Notes: generated from the letters alone by a model not told the origin. A stretch of 64,000 nt of DNA from Gordoniibacillus kamchatkensis (GCF_000829455.1 NZ_JXAK01000034.1:1-64000), one strand, 5' to 3'. Shown: positions 53,278-63,258, counted from the first letter of the stretch. A program made the numbers and translations.

Positions 53278-54147
53278 GCTCGGCAGCCCTCCTTTTGCGT
53301 TTTCAAGAACGTCACCCGTTTTCGGATATGGGATTTCGATTTCGTTGGCATCCAGCGCTTTTTTGATATCGGCTTGCAGCTCCCGGGCCACATCCCCCTG
53401 CAGCGTAGGCCGGCATTCGGCCGTTATGCGCAGCTTTACCTCGGAAGCCCCAAGCGACTGGACGCCGAGCAGCTCTGGCTTTTTGGTCAGCTTAACGCTT
53501 TTCTCGTAGTATCTTTGCAGGGTTTCGTTCAATATTTGCGTGGCCCTATCGATATCAGCTTCATAGGCGATGCTGACGTCAATGACTGCAAGCGAATTGT
53601 GTATGGAAAAGTTCGTCACCTGCTTGATGTTGCCGTTCGGAATGATGTACACTTCGCCGGTCCAGCTCTTGATTCGCGTAATGCGTATGCCGATCTCCTC
53701 TACCGTCCCTTTATACTGATCGATCTGTACGACATCTCCTACTGCGAATTGATCCTCGAAAATGATGAAGAAGCCGGTGATCACGTCCTTCACCAAGCTT
53801 TGCGCCCCGAAGCCGATGGCCAGACCGAGCACGCCGGCGCCTGCCAGCAGCGGCCCCGTTTTGACTCCGAACTGATCGAGAATGAGCAGTATCGTAATAA
53901 AATTGACGGTATAAGTGACCAGGTTGTGAATGAGCTTGTCGAGCGTTTTGGTCCGCCTCGCATCGAATTTAAGAGGAGAACGGTCACGTGCGGTCATAAT
54001 GTGCTGAATCATTTTATCGGCTATCTTTATAACAATCCGAGAAGCGGCATATATCAGAATAATTTGAATGATAACCCACAAATAGTGAGTCAGCTTTTCC
54101 ACGTCCAGCAAATATTTTTTCATATCCGCAATCTTATCCGCCAGCAT
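53044..54147 (-). CDS. MscS-family mechanosensitive channel, frame continuous with a DUF951 domain
   Basis: 367 residues from ATG 54147 (GGAGG 8 bases upstream). MscS part (about 1-290): TM helices, pore helix with GAGVLGLAIGFGAQSLVKDV, beta domain QYKGTVEEIGIRITRIKSW and YIIPNGNIKQVTNFS. It should open under membrane stretch to release solutes. The frame runs on into a DUF951 domain (METRKQYQLGDI-type start at 53277) that is normally a separate gene. AAAGGAGG stands before that inner ATG. This is either a real fusion or a missing stop caused by an indel near 53300-53330. Confidence 0.85.
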   Translation of the reverse strand: MLADKIADMKKYLLDVEKLTHYLWVIIQIILIYAASRIVIKIADKMIQHIMTARDRSPLKFDARRTKTLDKLIHNLVTYTVNFITILLILDQFGVKTGPLLAGAGVLGLAIGFGAQSLVKDVITGFFIIFEDQFAVGDVVQIDQYKGTVEEIGIRITRIKSWTGEVYIIPNGNIKQVTNFSIHNSLAVIDVSIAYEADIDRATQILNETLQRYYEKSVKLTKKPELLGVQSLGASEVKLRITAECRPTLQGDVARELQADIKKALDANEIEIPYPKTGDVLENAKGGLPSMERKQYQLGDIVQMKKPHPCGTNEMEIIRMGMDIRIKCVGCKHSVLVPRPKFESKLKKVLRSAPQTEGSEDKKESDG

Positions 54148-54160
54148 GGCCCATTCCTCC

Positions 54161-54415
54161 CTATTCGTCTATCGTAGCATATCCGTCCTCGGTTTTGAAA
54201 TAAATGCCCTTGATTTCGACGCGTTCGCTGGCAATGATTTGTTTCACGTCCTTCAGCCGCTCCCGGTCGAATTGTATCGATAGCGCGCAGCCGGCTGTAA
54301 TCGATTTGGGCGTCGGGCAAGTATCGATCTCAATATCCGCATATTCGAGCAGCATTTCCGCACGCAACGCCTGCTGCGTCGAATCGAAAGCGATAAGCAG
54401 CCAATCGTCGTTCAT
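54161..54415 (-). CDS. DUF3343 protein
   Basis: 84 residues from ATG 54415: NDDWLLIAFDSTQQALRAEM, EYADIEIDTCPTPKSITAGC, ending with an acidic tail. DUF3343 proteins hold two conserved cysteines (here DTCPTP and AGCALS) and are suspected sulfur or selenium carriers. The longer frame to 54499 lacks a ribosome site. Lies 13 bases upstream of mscS on the same strand. Often near the cysteine desulfurase-like gene found at 55904. Confidence 0.75.
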   Translation of the reverse strand: MNDDWLLIAFDSTQQALRAEMLLEYADIEIDTCPTPKSITAGCALSIQFDRERLKDVKQIIASERVEIKGIYFKTEDGYATIDE

Positions 54416-54541
54416 CTCTCTCCGGACACCCTCCCTCTTTTCTATCATCTTATTATGTATAAAAGGCTTCTCATTTCCATATACTAGATAACAATTCATT
54501 TCAACAGTTCGGATTCGCTGTCAGGAGGCAGGAGGCTGTCC

Positions 54542-55159
54542 ATGAAATTACCATTCGGCTTCGATTTTCGCCATGAGAAAGATCCCGTAGGTCCGCTCAA
54601 AATCCCCCACACCGAGCCAGGTGCCGTTGAAACGTTAGCGCGCCATTTATCGGGAATCTACGCTACGCTTGAACCGGAAAGGCCTCTTGTAATCGTCTGC
54701 ATCGGGACCGACCGTTCCACCGGCGACGCGCTCGGCCCGCTGGTCGGAACTCATTTAAGACGATATCATTTGTCCGGTTATCACTTGTATGGGACGTTGG
54801 ACAATCCCGTTCACGCCATGAATTTAACGGAGACGGTGAACGAAATCGAGACTCAGTTCCAGCATCCGTTCATTATCGCCATTGACGCATGCTTGGGGCA
54901 GCTGTCCAGCATCGGCTGCATTCAGGTTGCCAGCGGGCCCTTGAAGCCGGGGGCCGGCGTAAACAAAGACTTGCCTTCTATCGGCGACATGCACGTTACC
55001 GGAATCGTCAACGTCGGAGGTTTCATGGAATATTTCGTCCTGCAAAACACCCGGTTGAGTCTGGTCATGAACATGGCCGAAATGATCTCCCGCTCGCTGT
55101 TCATCAGCCTGCTGCAATCGCAGCGGTTTGCCGCGACGACTATCGCAAAGTCTGAGTAA
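54542..55159 (+). CDS. yyaC: YyaC spore protease
   Basis: 205 residues: ERPLVIVCIGTDRSTGDALG, GTLDNPVHAMNL, IIAIDACLGQLSSIG and SIGDMHVTGIVNVGGFMEYF, all YyaC hallmarks. Family members resemble the germination protease-type fold and are made in sporulation. AGGAGG-rich site before the ATG. Its end overlaps the convergent DUF4446 gene by 20 bases. Marks the organism as a spore former. Confidence 0.9.
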   Translation: MKLPFGFDFRHEKDPVGPLKIPHTEPGAVETLARHLSGIYATLEPERPLVIVCIGTDRSTGDALGPLVGTHLRRYHLSGYHLYGTLDNPVHAMNLTETVNEIETQFQHPFIIAIDACLGQLSSIGCIQVASGPLKPGAGVNKDLPSIGDMHVTGIVNVGGFMEYFVLQNTRLSLVMNMAEMISRSLFISLLQSQRFAATTIAKSE

Positions 55160-55625
55160 GCGTTTCTTTTTCTTCCGGCGACAAGTTATAGGAAGACTGG
55201 CCTTTTGCCACCGGTTTTGCATAGACGTACGTCTGGTCCCGGCTATGAATGCCGGTTAGCAGTACACCGTTTGCCTCTTCGTCGACCATTGCGATGGTGA
55301 AGCTCAAATCGTTGCCGTCCGCGGCAAATGCGTTATAGCGATGAATTCCTATTTTGGACTTCATCGTTTTGAGCTTGGCCTGTATAGATTTCAAGAGATC
55401 TGCTTGCTGTCCTTGCTCCCCTTTTATCGAATCGTACCTGTCTCTAATGTCGATCAGCAGTTGTTCGACGTTCGCTTCATTGTTGCCGTTCGTCAAACGA
55501 CGCTGCCTCTTCACCGCTCTCACTAACGATATGCACAAAATCAAATTGATGATCAGGCTAATCGCCGCGACCCCCAAAGCCAGCAACGCAACCAAACCCG
55601 AGTATGTCGTAGTCAACTCGTCCAT
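55140..55625 (-). CDS. DUF4446 membrane-anchored protein
   Basis: 161 residues; one N-terminal TM helix (VALLALGVAAISLIINLILC), a coiled-coil-like stretch, then a soluble domain (SKIGIHRYNAFAADGNDLSF, FTIAMVDEEANGVLLTGIHS). DUF4446 genes stand next to yyaC/spo0J in Bacillales. Convergent and overlapping with yyaC. Function unknown. Confidence 0.88.
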   Translation of the reverse strand: MDELTTTYSGLVALLALGVAAISLIINLILCISLVRAVKRQRRLTNGNNEANVEQLLIDIRDRYDSIKGEQGQQADLLKSIQAKLKTMKSKIGIHRYNAFAADGNDLSFTIAMVDEEANGVLLTGIHSRDQTYVYAKPVAKGQSSYNLSPEEKETLTQTLR

Positions 55626-55684
55626 TCCCTATCCCCCATGTTACAAGTCAATTTATTTGTCTGTTTACTGAATCGGAAAATTAC

Positions 55685-55816
55685 CAGGCTTCCCGAGAAA
55701 GTACGGCTGCGCTGTAGATTGGATATGCGGGTCTCCGGCTTCGCCTACATTCGTGTTGACGTTACGTTCTCCCACCTACAACTTCATCCTCCGCTCCGCC
55801 TTTTTTGGGCAGCCTG
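55685..55816. repeat. inverted-repeat element, copy B
   Basis: CAGGCTTCCCGAGAAA and TTTTTTGGGCAGCCTG bound about 130 bp that share CTCCGGCTTCGCC and CATCCTCCGCTCCGC with 45004-45130. Lies between the DUF4446 gene and the cysteine desulfurase gene, downstream of the latter. Confidence 0.75.
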
Positions 55817-55903
55817 AAAGTTATACGCTTCTACGAGTTCTTTCCTTATTCGGAGTATATCCTGCCTCTTAGGCAGGGTCATTCATCGTTGACTCGGTCC
55901 AGC

Positions 55904-57061
55904 TCAGGGAGCCTTTCTTATAAAACGGACTGCTTCTAAAAGAGCATCGATCTCTTCTGGCGTTGATGAATAGCCGACGCTTGCCCTTACTGCACCGCTA
56001 TTTAGCGTACCCGCAGACTGATGGGCCAGCGGCGCGCAATGGTGGCCTGCTCGTACGGCGATATGAAACTGCCTGTCAAGGATGTGTGCGACTTCGGCGC
56101 TTTCTCTTCCTTGCAGCAGAAAGGAAACTATCCCAGTTCTATTGTGCCCGATTTCCGGTCCGAGCACGGTCGCTCCTTCGATTCCCAACAATCCTTCCAT
56201 CAGCCTCTGCGTCAACTCCCATTCGTGGCGATGGATAGCAGCTGATCCAACCTGCTTTACGTAACGGGCGCCCGCTCTCAGTCCGACTATGCCCGGTACG
56301 TTTTGCGTCCCGGCTTCATACCTGTCTGGTCTCACTGTCGGCTGCTCCACCGTCTCCGATTGGCTTCCCGTTCCGCCATGTATCAGCGGCTCCAGCTCAA
56401 TTTCAGGATGCACATAGAGCCCGCCCGTGCCTTGGGGACCGAGCAATCCTTTATGACCTGGAAAAGCTAGCATATCGATCCCCAATTTTTCTGCATCAAG
56501 AGGATATGTACCGGCGGTTTGCGCTGCATCGACGAGCAGTTTCACGCCTCTTTGTTTGCATAGTTCCGCCAATGCATCCAGCGGGTTGATCGAACCGAGC
56601 AAATTCGAGCTATGCGTACATACGAGCAGCTTCGTATTCGGCTGAAATGCGTTCTGAACCGCAGCCAGATTCAATCGACCTGCCACGTCCGTCTCCACAT
56701 ACGTGATCGATACGTTTTTTGTTCTCTTCACATATTCCAGAGGTCTTCGCACCGAATTATGTTCGACTGACGTACAGATGACGTGATCGTTTTGCTTAAG
56801 GAAGCCCTTGATCGCCAAATTTAACGCTTCCGAAGTATTCATGCTAAAGCTGATGTTCATCGGGTTCCCGATACCAAGCAAAGCCGCCAATTCCACCCTC
56901 GCTTCAAAAACAATCCGGCTCGCTTCGATCGCCATCCGATGAGAGCCTCGCCCCGGGTTCGCTCCGTGATGTTCGATCGCATCGACAACCGCGCTGACTA
57001 CTTCCGGCGGTTTCGGCCAGGACGATGCAGCATGATCCAAATATATCATCCTGTCGCTCAT
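55904..57061 (-). CDS. class-V aminotransferase, cysteine desulfurase family
   Basis: 385 residues from ATG 57061 (GAGGGGAG upstream; the frame to 57109 has no better site). PLP enzyme: IYLDHAASSWPKP start, PLP-Lys in FPGHKGLLGPQGTGGLY, and HHCAPLAH with the active-site Cys near the end. Should take sulfur from cysteine (or selenium from selenocysteine). The DUF3343 gene nearby fits such a pathway. The upstream 57062-57356 shows no gene or clear motif. Confidence 0.9.
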   Translation of the reverse strand: MSDRMIYLDHAASSWPKPPEVVSAVVDAIEHHGANPGRGSHRMAIEASRIVFEARVELAALLGIGNPMNISFSMNTSEALNLAIKGFLKQNDHVICTSVEHNSVRRPLEYVKRTKNVSITYVETDVAGRLNLAAVQNAFQPNTKLLVCTHSSNLLGSINPLDALAELCKQRGVKLLVDAAQTAGTYPLDAEKLGIDMLAFPGHKGLLGPQGTGGLYVHPEIELEPLIHGGTGSQSETVEQPTVRPDRYEAGTQNVPGIVGLRAGARYVKQVGSAAIHRHEWELTQRLMEGLLGIEGATVLGPEIGHNRTGIVSFLLQGRESAEVAHILDRQFHIAVRAGHHCAPLAHQSAGTLNSGAVRASVGYSSTPEEIDALLEAVRFIRKAP

Positions 57062-57356
57062 GCTCTTCTCCCCTCTCCGACTGGAGTCACGTACACAGAA
57101 AGAATGCATCCCTTAGTTTGCGTCCTTTGAATAGGGCTCAAACTTCGGCATGCATTCCAATCATTAGCTTTCCGTTGTAGCTTGAGGCTCGCCATCAAAT
57201 AATGATCGTTCACACGAAATTTCTATCGCGGCGTGGGTAAGCTCTTATTCCTTCCGCAGCTTTGTATACGCTGTGCCTACTATGCTAGGCTGATTCCGCT
57301 ATCATTGCAAGCCCCGGTCCTGGTGAGCGATGAACATGCAAGCCGTTTCCCCTTGG

Positions 57357-58217
57357 CTAAGAAGATAGTTTTCCTTGCAGCATTTCGAGCAATCGATTCA
57401 AATCATCCTGTGAGTAATAGGCGAACTCGATTTTCCCTTTATTGTTTTGATGCTTGATTTTTACTGTTGTGCGGAACAGGTCGCGAAGCTGATCTTCTGC
57501 CTGATGAATGAACGGATCGCGTTTGGGTGCCGTCGCCGGTTTTTCCTTTTGCTTCTCCGCTCCTTCCTCCAAACGCTTCACTGCGTCCTCAAGCTGCCTT
57601 ACACTCCATTGCTGTTGGATGCATTGCTCGGCAAGCTCTTTCTTCGTCTTATCGTTTTTCACACCGGCAATTGCTCTCGCATGCCCCATCGATAATGTTC
57701 CACGTGAAACATATTGTTTGATTTGCTCAGGCAGCTGCAGCAATCGAAGAAAATTGGCTATGTGCGAGCGGCTTTTGCCCACTTTGGCCGACAGTTCTTC
57801 TTGCGTCAGCGAGAACTGATCCATGATCGATTGGTAGGCGACAGCAATTTCCATCGCATTCAAATCTTCCCGTTGCAAATTTTCGATCAAGGCAATTTCC
57901 ATTACCTGTTGATCGGTAAATTTGCGCACAACGGCCGGAATCGTTGTCAGCCCGCATACTTGCGAGGCACGGAAGCGTCTTTCCCCGGCAATAATTTCGT
58001 ACCCTTTTAGTACAGCTCGTACAATGATTGGCTGCACGACACCGTATTCTTTAATGGACGTTGCCAGTTCCTGAATACTATCGTCATTAAATTGTTTGCG
58101 CGGCTGATAAGGATTCGGCCTAAGCTGCGACAACGGCAACTCTACAACTTTATCTTCTTCGCTTACCGTTAATGAAGGAATGAGTGCGTCGAGTCCGCGT
58201 CCAAGCCGTTTTGTCAT
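57357..58217 (-). CDS. parB: ParB/Spo0J chromosome-segregation protein
   Basis: 286 residues. N-terminal MTKRLGRGLDALIPSL, CTP-binding ParB domain (NPYQPRKQFN, GERRFRAS, ENLQREDLNAMEIA), helix-turn-helix (LTQEELSAKVGKSRSHIANF) and a C-terminal dimer domain. It spreads from parS as a CTP-fuelled clamp and recruits SMC. It overlaps soj by 4 bases. One parS site lies inside this gene, as in B. subtilis spo0J. Confidence 0.97.
   Translation of the reverse strand: MTKRLGRGLDALIPSLTVSEEDKVVELPLSQLRPNPYQPRKQFNDDSIQELATSIKEYGVVQPIIVRAVLKGYEIIAGERRFRASQVCGLTTIPAVVRKFTDQQVMEIALIENLQREDLNAMEIAVAYQSIMDQFSLTQEELSAKVGKSRSHIANFLRLLQLPEQIKQYVSRGTLSMGHARAIAGVKNDKTKKELAEQCIQQQWSVRQLEDAVKRLEEGAEKQKEKPATAPKRDPFIHQAEDQLRDLFRTTVKIKHQNNKGKIEFAYYSQDDLNRLLEMLQGKLSS
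57696..57711. other. parS site (within parB)
   Basis: TGTTCCACGTGAAACA matches the parS consensus (TGTTNCACGTGAAACA) at all fixed positions. Confidence 0.95.
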
Positions 58218-58972
58218 ACAGAGATCACTTCCTTCGCAAGCTCAAGATATACTTCTGCACCTTTGGAACGAGGATCATACGTAATGATAGATTGCCCGTG
58301 GCTCGGAGCTTCGCTGAGCCGAACGTTGCGCGGAATGATAGTTTGATACACTTTTTGCTGAAAATATTTCTTCACTTCCTCGATGACTTGAATGCCGAGA
58401 TTCGTTCTCGCATCAAACATCGTCAGCAGCACGCCTTCAATTTGAAGTGAAGTGTTCAAATGCTTCTGCACCAGTCTCACTGTATTAAGCAGCTGGCTGA
58501 GTCCTTCCAGCGCGTAATATTCGCATTGAATGGGAATAATAACAGAATCTGCGGCGGTTAAAGAGTTAACTGTCAAAATACCGAGAGAAGGCGGGCAGTC
58601 GATCAAAATATAATCGTAAAGATGCTTGATGAGCTGCAACGATTTTTTTAACCGAACTTCGCGCGAAATAGTGGGAACCAGCTCGATTTCAGCGCCGGCA
58701 AGCTGTATCGTGGCCGGGATGATTTTCAAGTTGGGGAGCATCGTTTCCATGGTCGCGTCTTTCGGATGGACGTCGTTTATGAGCACATCGTAGATGCAGT
58801 ATTGAACATCCGCTTTATTGATGCCTATTCCACTCGTCGTATTTCCTTGCGGATCAATATCGACAAGTAGAACTTTCTTGCCCAAAGAAGCTAATGAGGC
58901 GCCCAAATTGACGGAAGTCGTTGTCTTTCCGACCCCGCCCTTTTGGTTCGTTATGGCGATAATTTTGGACAA
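58214..58972 (-). CDS. parA: ParA/Soj chromosome-segregation ATPase
   Basis: 252 residues, starting at TTG 58972 (AGAGGTG 8 bases upstream). Deviant Walker A KGGVGKTTTSVNL, Walker B ILIDCPPSLG, and the DNA-binding arginines toward the end (RNVRLSEAPSHGQ). Moves origins with ParB and affects DnaA. Co-transcribed with parB. 58973-59080 holds the promoter. Confidence 0.97.
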   Translation of the reverse strand: MSKIIAITNQKGGVGKTTTSVNLGASLASLGKKVLLVDIDPQGNTTSGIGINKADVQYCIYDVLINDVHPKDATMETMLPNLKIIPATIQLAGAEIELVPTISREVRLKKSLQLIKHLYDYILIDCPPSLGILTVNSLTAADSVIIPIQCEYYALEGLSQLLNTVRLVQKHLNTSLQIEGVLLTMFDARTNLGIQVIEEVKKYFQQKVYQTIIPRNVRLSEAPSHGQSIITYDPRSKGAEVYLELAKEVISV

Positions 58973-59080
58973 AACCGTTTCACCTCTAACTAAAAAACTA
59001 ACAAACTATGAACTCAGTATTCGTATGATCATCATACCATAAATCGGGTCGTCTTACCTCTACAACTTGAGAGAAAATAA

Positions 59081-59131
59081 CCCCGGCGCGTATTCGGTAG
59101 CAATCACGGATTGTCCGAATCACGGCCGGGG
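59081..59131 (-). terminator. terminator of noc
   Basis: CCCCGGC...ATTCGG and CCGAAT...GCCGGGG give a two-part stem; on the minus strand it leads to TTATTTTCTC. Confidence 0.75.
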
Positions 59132-59165
59132 AATTTCGCAGCTTTATGTATACCGGCATGATATA

Positions 59166-59996
59166 TTATTGCGATTTGTGTTTTGGAATCCGAATGACGA
59201 TTTCATAATGATCTTCGTAGTCTTGCTCAAGCGTATCTACATGCAGCCCTGAGCTGGCTACCATTTCGACGGATTGGCGAATCGTATTCAGCGCCAGTCG
59301 GACGTCTTTGGCGAACGATACCCGCTTCGCTTTTTTAAGCTTTGTCGACTCTTTTAAAAATTGCACGCGAGCCTCCGTCTGCTTCACGTTCAACTCTTTG
59401 CTGATGATCTCCTCAAGCACTTTTGTTTGCAAATCCTCTTGGTCTAATGAAAGCAGCGCTCGAGCGTGGCGCTCTGTAATTTTCCGTTCGAGCAATGCGG
59501 TCTTGACCGGCTCGCTCAAATGCAGCAGACGTATTTTGTTCGCAATCGTCGACTGGCTCTTGCCAAGCCGCTGTGCCAAACTTTCTTGCGTAAGATCGTG
59601 CATTTCGATCAGCTGCTGATACGCCGCGGCTTCTTCGATTGCGGTTAGCCCTTCTCGCTGCAAATTTTCTATCAGGGCAATCGATGCCGCTTGCGAATCG
59701 TTAAATTCACGGATAATAGCCGGAATTGTCTCCAATCCCAGCTTGCGGACAGCCCGCAGCCTCCGCTCGCCGGCAATCAATTCGAACTTATTGTTCCGAA
59801 TGCGAACGACGATAGGTTGAATGATGCCATGAGTCCGGATCGTCTGCATTAACTCCTCGATCCGGTCGTCATCAAACACCGTTCTTGGCTGATATGGGCT
59901 AGGTATCACTTCGTTAACCGGCAAATTTTTCACTTCATCCGTCGCATTCCGTTGCGGTTCAGTGAAGCCGAAGAATTTAGACAACTGCTCTTTCAT
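59166..59996 (-). CDS. noc: Noc, nucleoid occlusion protein
   Basis: 276 residues from ATG 59996 (a GTG at 60011 is in frame but has a poor site). Starts with [11 protein letters not shown], the membrane-binding amphipathic helix of Noc, followed by a ParB-like CTP domain ([37 protein letters not shown]) and helix-turn-helix ([20 protein letters not shown]). Keeps FtsZ off the nucleoid. Distinct from ParB by its N-terminus and by its place next to rsmG. Confidence 0.95.
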   Translation of the reverse strand: MKEQLSKFFGFTEPQRNATDEVKNLPVNEVIPSPYQPRTVFDDDRIEELMQTIRTHGIIQPIVVRIRNNKFELIAGERRLRAVRKLGLETIPAIIREFNDSQAASIALIENLQREGLTAIEEAAAYQQLIEMHDLTQESLAQRLGKSQSTIANKIRLLHLSEPVKTALLERKITERHARALLSLDQEDLQTKVLEEIISKELNVKQTEARVQFLKESTKLKKAKRVSFAKDVRLALNTIRQSVEMVASSGLHVDTLEQDYEDHYEIVIRIPKHKSQ

Positions 59997-60608
59997 AGGA
60001 ACGATTACCACCCAATTCTTCTATCTTATATTTCTTTTGAAGACAGATATGCGTGTGACTTGTTCCCCGAAACGTTGACCGATAACGTGTTTTCGGGCAC
60101 TTTATCACCGATCAAAAGCAGTTAAGGCTCATTGAGGCAGCAATTCTGCAATGAACATCGTTACGAACGGCGACATGAACTTCCCGACTTCCTAAGTAAG
60201 CCCTGATGCGCAAAAGTCGGGAATCGTCCAACTTCGGAAATGAAGATTTCTCACTTCAGCACGAATAGCTACTATGCCGTACGTGGTAGGTCCGATTCCA
60301 TTACGGTAAACGCGCACGCCCCGAAGGACGTGCGTAAGTCATAGATCCTTGTGTTGTTGTTACAAAAAAAGTTGAATCCGATTCGGGATGCAAAACTTCT
60401 GCAAATACGCGGTCGCTCGTCTTCGATATCCCTACTATATGTATTCTCCATATAACGCCGATTTCCTTCTATCCAGCGTGCCTGTACATAGAAAGTTCAT
60501 GCATCGCCAGCTGCCAACATATGTCGGACTAACAATTTCCAACGCTAACCATCGGCAGCAACTGACAATCCGCTTGCGTGATATGGAGAATGTTTCACGT
60601 GGAACAAT
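59997..60608. other. noc-rsmG intergenic region with parS and hairpins
   Basis: No gene seen. It holds a parS site near the rsmG end and a 10-bp inverted repeat (TTCCCGACTT 60181-60190, AAGTCGGGAA 60214-60223), which may be a hairpin in the transcript. The frame at 60388-60912 (plus) overlaps rsmG and is not convincing. Confidence 0.6.
60591..60606. other. parS site (downstream of rsmG)
   Basis: TGTTTCACGTGGAACA, consensus in reverse orientation, two bases from the rsmG stop codon. Confidence 0.93.
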
Positions 60609-61343
60609 TTACTTGCGGACTAAAGGTTCTTTTGCCGGCATTCCGGCTTTGCGTGGATACTTCGCCGGAGTAGAAGCAGTTTTTCGAATGAAAAACAACG
60701 TTCTCCCGGCGTCTTCAACAGGCAGCGACAACCGTTCCTTCCGTTCCAGCTTTCCATGTAATTGCTGCAAACTTAAATCGGCTTCAGCCAGCTCTTCCTC
60801 CCCGCCGGAGCCTTTCATTGCCACAAACATGCCGTTCTGGCAGACGAAAGGAAGACATAGCTCATTCAGCACCGCAAGACGGGCAACCGCCCGAGCGGTC
60901 ACCAGATCGTAACGATCCCGATGCTGAGCGGATCGCGCAACATCCTCAGCCCGCCCATGCACGCACGATACATCGCTCAGACTGAGTTCACTGGTCAAAT
61001 GTTCAAGAAAATGAATTCGTTTCTGCAAAGAGTCGACAATCGTCAGTTGCAAATGGGGAAAAACAATTTTTAAAGGAATTCCCGGAAAACCGGCGCCCGA
61101 TCCGATATCGGCCATCGCCCGCACTGCTTCCATCGGCATAAAGAAAGCAAGCGTCAACGAATCGTAAAAGTGTTTGATATACACTTGATCGCGCTCGGTA
61201 ATCCCGGTTAAATTCATTTTTACGTTCCACTCGACAAGAATGCGAAAGTATGCGTCAAATTGCTCCAGTTGCCGTTCGTTTAATTGCAAACCGTTTGATG
61301 CCAGCAACTCCTGAAACTGGGTTTGAATCGTATCCAGCATCAT
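60609..61343 (-). CDS. rsmG: RsmG, 16S rRNA (G527) N7-methyltransferase
   Basis: 244 residues, Rossmann-type methyltransferase: MADIGSGAGFPGIPLKIVFP (SAM loop), LTIVDSLQKRIHFL and VTARAVARLAVLNEL. Methylates G527 of 16S rRNA; loss gives streptomycin resistance in other bacteria. The start overlaps the mnmG stop by one base (TGATG). Intact. Confidence 0.96.
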   Translation of the reverse strand: MMLDTIQTQFQELLASNGLQLNERQLEQFDAYFRILVEWNVKMNLTGITERDQVYIKHFYDSLTLAFFMPMEAVRAMADIGSGAGFPGIPLKIVFPHLQLTIVDSLQKRIHFLEHLTSELSLSDVSCVHGRAEDVARSAQHRDRYDLVTARAVARLAVLNELCLPFVCQNGMFVAMKGSGGEEELAEADLSLQQLHGKLERKERLSLPVEDAGRTLFFIRKTASTPAKYPRKAGMPAKEPLVRK

Positions 61344-63245
61344 CAGGAGCCTCTCGCCGCCAACACTTGATTGTAATGCTCCAAATAAACGAGAAGAATC
61401 GAAATGTCGGCAGGCGTGACGCCGGAAATGCGGGAAGCCTGCCCGATCGAAACCGGACGAATTTTCGCCAGCTTTTGTTTCGCTTCGGAAGCAAGGCCGT
61501 GCACTTCTTCGTAGCGGATATCGTCCGGAATTTTCTTCTTCTCCATCTTCCGCAGCCGTTCTACTTGCGCGAGCTGTTTTTCGATATAACCTTCGTATTT
61601 AATCTGAATCTCGACCTGTTCCTTTATCTCGTCGGTCAGCTCAAGCGGAGAAGGCGAGATCCGTTCGATATGCGCATACGTGATTTCCGGGCGGCGCAAT
61701 AGCGTAATAAGGTCAACCGCGTTGTTCAGCAAGACGGTACCCGCTTCGGCAAGCATAGCCTGAACGTGCTCCTCCGGCCGTACCTTTGTCGTTTTCAGGC
61801 GCTGCAACTCTTGCGCGACGAGCTCCTTTTTTGCAAAATTGCCGATAACGCTCCTCGGTTATGAGACCGATGTCGTATCCTGTCGGAGTAAGGCGAAGAT
61901 CGGCGTTGTCATGGCGCAGCAGCAGCCGGTATTCGGCACGGGACGTGAGCAATCGGTAAGGCTCGTTCGTGCCCTTCGTCACTAAGTCGTCGATCAGAAC
62001 GCCGATATACGCTTCCGACCTGTCGAGGATGACCGGCTCTTTCCCTTGCACATGCCGCGCCGCGTTAATTCCAGCCATAATGCCTTGGCCGGCCGCTTCC
62101 TCGTATCCGGACGTGCCGTTAATTTGCCCTGCCGTGAACAAACCGGACACCAGCTTCGTTTCGAGCGACGGCTTCAGCTGCGTGGGCACAACGGCGTCAT
62201 ACTCGATCGCATAGCCGGTCCGCATCATTTCTACCCGCTCGAGACCCGGAATAGACCGCAAAATGTTCAGCTGCACATCCTCCGGCATGCTCGTCGACAA
62301 ACCTTGCACGTAGTATTCCGACGTATATCTTCCTTCCGGCTCCAAAAAAATCTGATGCTTCGGCTTATCGCTGAAGCGAACGATTTTATCCTCGATAGAC
62401 GGGCAGTAGCGCGGACCAGTGCCTTCAATAACACCCGAGAACATCGGTGCCCTATGCAAATTATCGTTAATGATCTGATGCGTTTCTTCAGACGTATAGG
62501 TCAACCAGCACGGAAGCTGCTCCCCAGCGCGGGGAGAGCTCTCCGTCTCGTAGGAAAAATATTTTGGCTCCGCATCCCCGGGCTGAATTTCCGTCTTGCT
62601 GAAGTCGATCGTCTCTTTATGAACCCGCGGCGGCGTACCGGTTTTGAAGCGGACGAGTTCGAAGCCAAGACGGCGCAGCGCTTCCGACAGCTTCACCGAC
62701 GGCTGCTGATTGTTAGGCCCGCTTTCGTACATCAGTTCGCCCATAATGATTTTGCCGCGCAAGTACGTACCGGTCGTTAGCACGACAGAGTGCGCATAAT
62801 ATTGCGCTCCTGTCTTCGTTACGACCCCTTTCACCACGTTCTCCTCGACAATCAAATCTTCAACCATACCCTGCCTTAACGTCAGGTTAGGCGTCCGTTC
62901 GATCGTCTCTTTCATCGTGTGCTGGTACAAAAACTTATCCGCCTGGGCACGCAGCGCATGCACCGCAGGGCCTTTGCCGGTATTCAGCATCCGCATCTGA
63001 ATGAACGTTTTGTCGATATTGCGCCCCATCTCGCCGCCAAGCGCATCGATCTCGCGCACGACGTGCCCTTTGGCCGGCCCCCCGATCGACGGATTGCAAG
63101 GCATGAACGCCACCATATCGAGATTGATCGTTAGCAGCAGCGTGCGGCACCCCATCCGCGCCGCAGCGAGGGCTGCTTCGCAGCCGGCATGGCCCGCCCC
63201 GATTACAATCACTTCATATTGGCCGGCTTCGTATCCCGTTGTCAT
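61343..63245 (-). CDS. mnmG: MnmG (GidA), tRNA uridine-34 modification FAD enzyme; frame broken near 61835
   Basis: From the start at 63245: [20 protein letters not shown] (FAD fold), [20 protein letters not shown]-type segment ([15 protein letters not shown]), [15 protein letters not shown]. After EERYRQF the frame changes around CAATTTTGCAAAAAAGG (one extra base likely in the T run), then the other frame gives [20 protein letters not shown] and the MnmE-binding C-terminus to the stop at 61343. About 634 residues when joined, the normal length. It works with MnmE to make cmnm5U34 in tRNAs. A sequencing indel is the likely cause. Confidence 0.92.
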
Positions 63246-63258
63246 GTTGATCCCTCCT

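Noticed and set aside
59997-60608. oriC with DnaA boxes
   Set aside because: No cluster of TTATCCACA-like words is visible; in this gene order the origin should lie beyond mnmE, outside the window.
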